Part shown: piece by piece, positions 18,341 through 29,462 of the stretch
Position numbering within the stretch: position 1 is the stretch's first letter
Layout of the letters: each line of letters opens with the position of its first letter
Origin: Debaryomyces hansenii CBS767
Lineage: Eukaryota > Ascomycota > Pichiomycetes > Serinales > Debaryomycetaceae
Length of the DNA: 29,462 nt
Assembly (NCBI RefSeq): GCF_000006445.2
Contig: NC_010166.1
Coordinates: forward strand, 1-29,462
Direction: 5' to 3'
Position numbers and translations under genes: made by a program
Notes under the pieces: model-generated
What the model was told of the DNA's origin: nothing
The model's input: only the letters and a program-made list of their open reading frames with translations
The model's database searches: none

Positions 18341-18359
18341 AAACCGGCATGCCGGGTTT
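18341..18359. repeat. GC palindrome
   Basis: aaacccggcatgccgg type stem on the minus strand, between trnP and atp8. Confidence 0.7.
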
Positions 18360-18387
18360 ATGAAGTAAGATCGTATAAAAGAGAATG

Positions 18388-18427
18388 CCCGCCCACAAGG
18401 GCGGGCATGGCGCTAATGCGCCAAATA
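18388..18427. repeat. Double-hairpin family A copy
   Basis: Same as 10281-10320 except in the second stem (ggcgctaatgcgcc instead of ggcgatagcgcgcc); the pairing is kept. Confidence 0.88.
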
Positions 18428-18497
18428 AGAAATCCCATCTACAATAGTGGAAATGGCATTAATTTGCCAAAAGGAATAAAAATATGTAAAAAATCTA

Positions 18498-18570
18498 TCA
18501 GATTGGAGGGACTTGAACCCCCATATCCCTACACCCAATGTAGATACGTTACCAATTACGCAACAATCTG
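18498..18570 (-). tRNA. trnP: tRNA-Pro (TGG)
   Basis: Minus strand: acceptor cagattg/caatctg, anticodon stem tctac/gtagg with loop attgggt, T arm ggggg-ttcaagt-ccctc. Confidence 0.92.
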
Positions 18571-18653
18571 TAGTAAACCGAGATAAAGAAATATTAGAAT
18601 CAAAAATATATTTAAAATAATATCCAAGATAAAAAATAAACTCGAGATCGAAA

Positions 18654-18726
18654 AGAACGTTGAGGGAATTGAACCCTAAAGAGACTAATTTGCAATCAGC
18701 ACACTCAACCATGAGTAACAACGTTC
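18654..18726 (-). tRNA. trnC: tRNA-Cys (GCA)
   Basis: Minus strand: acceptor gaacgtt/aacgttc, anticodon loop ttgcaaa on stem gctga/ttagt, T loop ttcaatt. Confidence 0.9.
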
Positions 18727-18771
18727 CCTCCACTTATAAAGATGAATAATCCGTCTTTATAAATGGAAACA

Positions 18772-18843
18772 TATGACAAGCGTGGATCGAACACGCAAAG
18801 TAGCATTGGAAGTGCCAGGGTTTACCAGTTAACCTATTGTCAC
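18772..18843 (-). tRNA. trnG: tRNA-Gly (TCC)
   Basis: Minus strand: acceptor gtgacaa/ttgtcat, D arm ggtt/aacc, anticodon stem tggca/tgcta with loop cttccaa, T arm gcgtg-ttcgatc-cacgc. Confidence 0.92.
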
Positions 18844-18846
18844 ATA

Positions 18847-18917
18847 TAACCACAGCGGGAATCGAACCCGCATATATACTGTGAAGTAGTAGTATCATAC
18901 CATTAGATCATGTGGTC
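18847..18917 (-). tRNA. trnE: tRNA-Glu (TTC)
   Basis: Minus strand: acceptor gaccaca/tgtggtt and T arm gcggg-ttcgatt-cccgc are clear. The anticodon stem is weak (tact/agta), the loop reads acttcac, placing TTC at 34-36 but C at 33 instead of T. Glu is otherwise missing from the set, which supports the call. Confidence 0.8.
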
Positions 18918-18921
18918 AAAA

Positions 18922-18994
18922 TGTCGTATTGAGGAATCGAACCCCACACCTTCCGATTACAAAACGGACGCTGTGCCTGGTCAGCTTATACGAC
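18922..18994 (-). tRNA. trnT: tRNA-Thr (TGT)
   Basis: Minus strand: acceptor gtcgtat/atacgac, anticodon stem tccgt/tcgga with loop tttgtaa, T loop ttcgatt. Confidence 0.92.
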
Positions 18995-19066
18995 TGCCTA
19001 AGGCAGGGATTGAACCTACATTAGATGCATATGAGGCATCTGTTCTAACCATTGAACTACCTAAGC
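18995..19066 (-). tRNA. trnM: tRNA-Met (CAT), probably elongator
   Basis: Minus strand: acceptor gcttagg/cttaggc fully paired, anticodon stem gatgc/gcatc with loop ctcatat, T arm gtagg-ttcaatc-cctgc. One of three CAT tRNAs in the window. It directly abuts trnT. Confidence 0.88.
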
Positions 19067-19067
19067 T

Positions 19068-19140
19068 GGATAACCACTGAGAGTTGAACTCAGATAAATC
19101 GCGCCACATGCGAGTGTTCTACCATTGAACTATGGCTACC
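19068..19140 (-). tRNA. trnH: tRNA-His (GTG)
   Basis: Minus strand: acceptor ggtagcc/ggttatc with G-T pairs, anticodon loop atgtggc, T loop ttcaact, discriminator C as expected for pairing with an added G-1. Confidence 0.88.
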
Positions 19141-19142
19141 TC

Positions 19143-19226
19143 TGAGGAGGGACTGAATCGAACAGTCGCAGCACTACGGCACTAAAGTTACAATTTAGGT
19201 CTAATTACCAACATTAGAACCTCCCC
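19143..19226 (-). tRNA. trnY: tRNA-Tyr (GTA)
   Basis: Minus strand: acceptor ggggagg/cctcctc, anticodon stem ctaaa/tttag with loop ttgtaac, long variable arm, T arm gactg-ttcgatt-cagtc. Confidence 0.9.
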
Positions 19227-19227
19227 T

Positions 19228-19308
19228 TACGGTTAGTAGGAGTCGAACCTACACGGTCTAAGCCCGGACAACTTAAGTGTCCTATGTCTACCATTTCATC
19301 ATAACCGC
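19228..19308 (-). tRNA. trnL: tRNA-Leu (TAA)
   Basis: Minus strand: acceptor gcggtta/taaccgt, anticodon stem ggaca/tgtcc with loop cttaagt, variable arm gggcttagaccgt, T arm gtagg-ttcgact-cctac. Reads TTA/TTG, by far the commonest Leu codons here. Confidence 0.92.
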
Positions 19309-19591
<283 letters not shown>

Positions 19592-19653
19592 TTTACAAAC
19601 AAATATATTCATTGTTTATATTGACTTATCAATAATATTTATATATTTAATAT

Positions 19654-19679
19654 ATAGGTAAGTAAATGATAAGAAGAAA
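19654..19679 (+). repeat. Direct repeat, left copy, flanking the dead endonuclease gene
   Basis: ataggtaagtaaatgataag followed by aagaaa. It matches 20514-20539 with two differences over 26 bases. Confidence 0.8.
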
Positions 19680-19759
19680 TTTAAAATTAATATACCTGAT
19701 ATTCAGGAATATCTCAATAAATATATTGAGAAATATTAGGATATAAAAAGAAAATAAAA

Positions 19760-20483
19760 TATATAGAATATCACTATATAACATACGTAAAAATTCAACA
19801 TCTATATTAAAAAAATTATCTACAAATAAAAGATATGGACCACATAATCAAATATTAATATCACTTTTAATAGGTTCATTGTTAGGAGATGGACAAGCAC
19901 GGAAAGGATATAATACATAATCAGGTAAAGGTACAATTTTTACTTTCTCTCAAGGGGAAAAGAATAAAGAATATTTACTATGACAATATTAATTTTTAAA
20001 AGAACATGGTTTATGTTCTGATACATTACCTAAAAAATAGAACATTAGTAATACATCTAAATATAAATATAATTTTTATACTATAAAACATACAACATTA
20101 GATTATATATTTGATGCTTTTTATAAAAAGAAAATAACATCAAATGGATATTTTAAAGGTTTGTATAATAAAGAATATATATATAATAATTTTAATGAAT
20201 TATCTTTAGCAATTTGATTAATGGATGATGAACCAAACAAGGTAAACATATTAAATTTTGTACTGATAATTTTACTAAGGAAGATGTAGAATTTTTACAA
20301 AATATTTAAAAAAATAAATTTAATATAAATACTACAACTCATTATGCAGGAATTTATGATAAAGAAGGTAAAATTAAATACAATCAATATAGAATATATA
20401 TAAAAGCTGATTCTATGTTTAAATTAATAGAATTAATAACTCCTTATATTCATACTTCTATGTTATATAAATTAAATATATAA
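19760..20483 (+). pseudogene. Decayed free-standing LAGLIDADG endonuclease gene
   Basis: Between atp9 and cox1, not inside an intron. Recognisable pieces: LIGSLLGDGQARKG (~19870), GTIFTFSQGEKNKEYLLW, LSLAIWLMDDE (~20205), FCTDNFTKEDVEFLQN, KYNQYRIYIKADSMFKLIELI and TPYIHTSMLYKL at the end. This is the same LAGLIDADG_2 pattern as the cob-i2 protein. Stops at 19918, 19990 and 20038, a frameshift right after MDD (~20228-20240) and another stop at 20307 kill it. TGA is still Trp (e.g. 19981). The start is unclear. Flanked by 26-base direct repeats. Clearly non-functional as a protein. Confidence 0.85.
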
Positions 20484-20513
20484 ATAATATATATTCATAG
20501 ATTAATAAAACTT

Positions 20514-20539
20514 ATAGGTAAGTTAATGATAAGAAGAAG
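20514..20539 (+). repeat. Direct repeat, right copy
   Basis: ataggtaagttaatgataag followed by aagaag. It pairs with 19654-19679 and brackets the dead endonuclease gene. Confidence 0.8.
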
Positions 20540-20570
20540 AAAAAATATAAGATTAGAATAAAAAAAATAA

Positions 20571-20584
20571 AATTTCATATTTAT

Positions 20585-20588
<4 letters not shown>
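20571..20588. repeat. Palindrome covering the cox1 start codon
   Basis: tttcatat / ttatatgaaa: an inverted repeat whose right arm contains the first ATG. It could hide or mark the start in the mRNA. Confidence 0.55.
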
Positions 20589-25890
<5,302 letters not shown>

Positions 25891-25903
<13 letters not shown>

Positions 25904-25934
25904 CGTGGAATTACCACACTCAAAGTGTGGCATA
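25891..25934. repeat. Double-hairpin element supplying the cox1 stop codon
   Basis: ttcccacgcg-tagcgtggaa, tta, ccacact-caaa-gtgtggc. The loop of the first stem carries the in-frame TAG at 25901-25903. Confidence 0.9.
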
Positions 25935-25972
25935 AATAAATATTCATAGAACTATATATATATAGAGGTAAA

Positions 25973-26055
25973 GGATGTATGGCTGAGTGGTTTAAAGCGT
26001 AATACTTGAGTTATTAAGACATAACTGTCCACGTGTTCGAATCACGTTGCATCCG
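25973..26055 (+). tRNA. trnS: tRNA-Ser (TGA)
   Basis: Acceptor ggatgta/tgcatcc, anticodon stem taata/tatta with loop cttgagt, variable arm with gaca..tgtc, T arm cgtg-ttcgaat-cacg. Reads TCN. Confidence 0.92.
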
Positions 26056-26056
26056 A

Positions 26057-26139
26057 TATGACTATGGCGAAATTGGTAGACGCGATTAGTTTAGGTCTAA
26101 TTATTTAAATATAAGGGTTCAAGTCCCTTTAGTCATAGA
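26057..26139 (+). tRNA. trnL: tRNA-Leu (TAG)
   Basis: Acceptor tatgact/agtcata, anticodon stem attag/ctaat with loop tttaggt, T arm aaggg-ttcaagt-ccctt. Reads CTN as Leu. Confidence 0.92.
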
Positions 26140-26167
26140 CAAGATATAAATTTATAAAATATAAAAT

Positions 26168-27571
26168 ATGACAATATTATTTGTTATTTTTTCAGGATTA
26201 ACATCTATAACTTCAAGATTAGTTAATTCAATATCTAAACATATATTTCTTGTTGCTAGTATATTAATAGCTATACCAACATTATATGATTGAGAAGAAA
26301 TTGATGTATATTATACATCAGATGGTATAGCAGATGTATTAATATTATTAACTATATATATATTACCTTTATCAATAATTTCTAATTGAAATAATATAAA
26401 AAGTACATTATATTTTGAATTAGTATTAAACTTAGGTATAATATTATTAATTAATTTTATGTGTCAAGATATGACATCTTTCTATATATACTTCGAAGCA
26501 TCATTAGCCCCTTTATTTATATTAATAGGTTTATATGGGGCTGCTAATAGAGATAAAGCAGCTGATTATGTATTAATATATACATTATTCTCATCTTTAT
26601 TTATGTTATTAGCAATAGCTTTATATGAAGTAATATTAGATAATACAGATTATCAAGCAACTAGTTTATTAGTATTATCATTAGATTTACAATGTATATT
26701 ATTCTTAGCTATATCTATAGGTATTGCAGTTAAAACTCCTTTAGCTCCATTACATACTTGATTACCTGTAGTTCACTCAGAATCACCTTTAGCTGGTTCT
26801 ATATTATTAGCTGGTATAATTTTAAAATTAGCTGTATTTGCTATAATTAGATTAATTTTACCTACTTTATCAGATGCTTCTGTACTATATACTCCATTTG
26901 TTTATGTTATATGTGTTATAACTATAATATATACATCTATTATTACTTTAAGACAAACTGATTTAAAAGTTATTATTGCTTATAGTTCTATCTCACATAT
27001 GGCTGTATGTATATTAGGTATATTATCTAATACAATAACTGGTATTACAGGAAGTTTAGTATTATGTATTGCTCATGGTTTTGTTTCTCCAGGTTTATTT
27101 ATAATAGTAGGAGGTATATTATATGATAGATATCATAATAGATTAATATATTATTTCCAAGGATTAATTTCATATATGCCTTATTTATCAGTATACTTTA
27201 TAATATTAAGTTTCTGTAATATAGGTACTCCTTTATCTATTAACTTTATTGGAGAAATGTTATCATTAACTGGTGCTATTAATAGAGCTCCTGTTTTAGG
27301 TGCTATAGCTGCATTATCTGTTTTATTATCTGCTTGTTATCAAATGAAATTAACTAATAGATTAACTGGAGGTATTAAAACTCCTTATATAAGTTTAACT
27401 TCAGATTGTACTTATAGAGAAACAGTTTTAATGATTACTTTAATTGTTCCTACAATATTTTTAGGTTTCTTCCCTTCATGGGTAATAGACTTCTTATGAG
27501 ATGCACCTAATTTATTATATATATTCATAGTATACCGTACTTTTATTAAAATATCCATCCCATGATTATAA
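26168..27571 (+). CDS. nad4: NADH dehydrogenase subunit 4
   Basis: Proton-pumping antiporter-like subunit of complex I. 467 codons. Landmarks: MTSFYIYFEASLAPLFILIG (conserved Glu), AVKTPLAPLHTWLPVVHSESP (with the helix 7 Lys), SIITLRQTDLKVIIAYSSISHMAV, LCIAHGFVSPGLFI and GTPLSINFIGEMLSL. TGA at invariant Trp sites. It ends IKISIPWL-TAA. The position after trnL and before two CAT tRNAs suggests processing at tRNA boundaries. Confidence 0.97.
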
Positions 27572-27647
27572 TTTTTAATAAAAATGTCCATTTACAACGT
27601 GTCTTCTCTCTTCGAATAGAGAATATATATATTTTTATATATAGGTA

Positions 27648-27719
27648 AGCAGTATAATGTAATGGTAACATGCAATGCTCATAACCTTGTAATTGGTAGT
27701 TCGAATCTATCTACTGCAC
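27648..27719 (+). tRNA. trnM: tRNA-Met (CAT), candidate initiator
   Basis: Anticodon loop ctcataa, T arm ggtag-ttcgaat-ctatc. In the acceptor agcagta/tactgca the first pair is A-A, unpaired; a broken 1-72 pair is the mark of bacterial-type initiators. Ends uncertain by one base. Confidence 0.82.
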
Positions 27720-27762
27720 TTTAAGAAAAATATGTATATAGATATATATAAGGAGAATATAA

Positions 27763-27833
27763 TGAATTATAGCTCAATGGTAGAGCAGTCCACTCATAAT
27801 GGATGTATCTCAGTTCAATTCTGAGTAATTCAA
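27763..27833 (+). tRNA. CAT-anticodon tRNA: Met, or Ile reading ATA
   Basis: Acceptor tgaatta/taattca fully paired, anticodon stem gtcca/tggat with loop ctcataa, T arm ctcag-ttcaatt-ctgag. ATA is abundant at conserved Ile positions while the only other Ile tRNA has GAT, so one CAT tRNA probably carries lysidine-34 and inserts Ile. This one or 18995-19066 is the candidate. Confidence 0.85.
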
Positions 27834-27844
27834 ATATAATTAAA

Positions 27845-29215
27845 TATATAAATGAGAACATGATGTTGGTTCAGATCAAATGCTATGTAGAGGCATTACA
27901 CATGCAAGTTATATGATTTAGTTTCACCCGTGAGGGAGGATATAAATCAATAAATATAGCGTTCAGGTGAGTGATATTGTATATAACAAATATACATTCA
28001 GATGTAGGTATTAGATATAAATCTAGCCATCGAACTGGAGCCGGCGATTTTCGTCACAACGGCCACATTGACACAAGTCAACTCTTATTAGGAGCAGCAG
28101 TGGGGAATCTTTGACAATGGTCTAACGACTGATCAAGCTATCTACGAGAAGGATATTATTAATGATTTCTAATTAATTTTAAAAATTATATTTTTATAAA
28201 GATCGGCTTACGCCGGCCTTTATATACATAAATAATAAAAGGTATAACTATAAACTTCTAAACATATATAATAATGATATATATGTGACAGAGTCCTAAC
28301 TAAAACATGTGCCAGCAGCTGCGGTTAGACATGGAGGGCTAGCATTGTTCAGAATGGCTTAAAGTACCTGTAGAACTTTTTATATTATATATAAAATAGA
28401 ATAAACTTGTTTTTATAAAAAATAAAAGCATAAAGGTGATTAGAAATAAAGTTAGAGAGATGAAATACAGCGAAAACATTATGACTGCAGAAATATCACT
28501 TAAGTTTATTGACGTTGTGAGGTGAAGGCTACGGGCGCAACATGGATTCGATACCCATTTAGTCGTAGCAGTAAACTATGAATACAATAATAGAAAAATT
28601 AAAATGAATAGTATTCCGCCTGACTAGTACGCTCGCAAGGGTGAAATACAAGACATTAGACGGTTGTAGTCACGAGCAGTGGAACATGTCGTTTAATTGG
28701 ATAATCCTCCTAAAATCTTACCATCTTTTGAATATTTTACAGGCGTTACATCGTTGTCGTCAGTTCATGCCGTGAGGTTTAATATTTAGTTATTTAATGA
28801 ACGTAATCCCTTATATTTTATATTAAGCATTGTTGAGAAACAATGGGAAGTAGGGGCCGAAGACTAATCATGATGACCCTTATAAGATGGGCTATAGACG
28901 TGTTACGATGTTATTGACAATTATAAATATATTTACATATATTTTTTAAACAATAAGATTAAGACATAGATACTTTCATGGATTGTAGTCTGAAATTCGA
29001 CTACATGAAGGAGGAATTGCTAGTAATCGCGAACTAGAGAGTCGCGGTGAAATTCTTAACTACTTCGTACTAACCACTCATCAACAGCAAGAAGCTTTTA
29101 CTTTCCTGTAAAAGATCATTTGATCTTTTTGATTGGTTTGTTTACACGTGACCTGCTGTAAGTTGAAATACGGTTCGGTTAGGGGAACCTGATCGGGATT
29201 TATTACTTTTAAATA
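27845..29215 (+). rRNA. rns: Small subunit mitochondrial rRNA
   Basis: Structural RNA of the mitoribosome small subunit. Conserved blocks in order: 5' domain ttggttcagatcaaatgct and acacatgcaagt, the 530 loop gtgccagcagctgcggt (~28310), cagcgaaaacattatgac, ggaacatgtcgtttaattgg, gttacatcgttgtcgtcagttcatgc, acgtgttacgatg, gctagtaatcgcgaac, and the 3' end ggttcggttaggggaacctg (~29170). No intron. A GC hairpin (28201-28220) sits in a variable region. Both ends are estimates to within about 20 bases. Confidence 0.95.
28201..28220. repeat. GC hairpin inside rns
   Basis: gatcggcttacgccggccttt: stem ggc-ttac-gcc extended by cg pairs, in a variable loop of the 5' domain. Confidence 0.65.
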
Positions 29216-29394
29216 TATTCATTCCTATATATATATATATATATATATATATCTACTAAAAGTAGATATATAAAATAATTTATGCCTCACTGAAGGTGAT
29301 GTATCCCTACGCTAAGCGTAGGGCTTATTTATACTTACTAATGGTAAGTATATTCGGCAAAGCCGAGTATTATAATAATAGAATATCTTTGAGA
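29216..29394. other. Spacer rns-rnl
   Basis: About 180 bases: an AT dinucleotide run (29227-29252) flanked by ttactttta / ctaaaagtaga inverted words, a double hairpin (29283-29325), then hairpins acttacta-atg-gtaagt and ttcggcaaagccgag. No gene seen. Circular topology makes this the link between the two rRNAs. Confidence 0.65.
29283..29325. repeat. Double-hairpin element between rns and rnl
   Basis: gcctcac-tgaa-ggtgatgta, then tccctacgc-taa-gcgtaggg. Confidence 0.8.
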
Positions 29395-29462
29395 TATTCA
29401 ATACAATTAAAATAGTGTTGCCTAAAATTTAACTAGGTATATATATATTTTTATAATATAAT
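29395..29462 (+). rRNA. rnl: Large subunit rRNA, 5' end segment (joins position 1)
   Basis: Inferred: window bases 14-24 (taaggtgatat) align with about base 85 of bacterial 23S, so some 80 bases of 5' sequence must lie to the left. On a circle that is this AT-rich stretch. No strongly conserved word confirms the exact start. Confidence 0.55.

Larger units (their letters stand above)
18251..18497. other. Spacer between trnP and atp8
   Basis: 247 bases without a recognised gene. Contains a hairpin aaaccggcatgccgggttt (18341-18359) and a family A element (18388-18427). The stretch 18430-18475 is less AT-rich and unassigned. Confidence 0.65.

Noticed and set aside
18413..18733. 106-codon ORF on the minus strand
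   Set aside because: Covers trnP and trnC and a GC element; the reading is tRNA sequence translated by chance.

Overview
The window looks like one complete, circular-mapping mitochondrial genome of an ascomycete yeast. It is very AT-rich. TGA is read as tryptophan at conserved positions in every protein gene, matched by a tRNA-Trp with anticodon TCA. It carries both rRNAs, 25 tRNAs covering all 20 amino acids, cob, cox1-3, atp6/8/9 and the full nad set (nad1-6, nad4L). Having nad genes excludes Saccharomyces-type mtDNA. ATA falls at conserved Ile sites, which suggests genetic code 4. Gene content, size and group I introns fit a CTG-clade yeast. From memory, the Debaryomyces hansenii mitogenome has about this length, but I could not check that. 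The window cut lies inside rnl, whose 5' end sits at about 29395-29462. I saw no rps3/var1 and no convincing RNase P RNA.

Layout. Plus strand, 1-14870: rnl, trnA, cox2, trnN, nad6, nad1, nad2, nad3, cob (three group I introns), trnR-V-W-F-K, cox3, trnI-Q-D-S-R. Minus strand, 14921-19308: read from the right, trnL, Y, H, M, T, E, G, C, P, then atp8, atp6, nad4L, nad5. Plus strand, 19361-29215: atp9, a dead LAGLIDADG gene, cox1 (three group I introns), trnS, trnL, nad4, two tRNAs with CAT anticodons, and rns. Transcription therefore diverges at 19309-19360 and converges at 14871-14920. Tight nad junctions (nad6/nad1 and nad4L/nad5 share one base; nad2/nad3 are one base apart) point to polycistronic messages.

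The most interesting layer is a population of short GC-rich hairpins at roughly 30 loci. Many are paired as hairpin, short A/T linker, hairpin, like the double-hairpin elements (DHEs) known from Allomyces mtDNA. They occur in spacers, in variable parts of both rRNAs, in introns, and repeatedly inside intron-encoded endonuclease ORFs, where most keep the frame. One supplies the cox1 stop codon, one composite copy forms the nad5 C-terminus, two interrupt intron ORFs with a stop, and one spacer copy is decaying mainly by C-to-T and G-to-A change.

The genes serve oxidative phosphorylation: complex I (nad), complex III (cob), complex IV (cox) and ATP synthase (atp), plus the RNAs that translate them. 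The six introns encode GIY-YIG or LAGLIDADG homing endonuclease/maturase-type proteins, several in clear decay.
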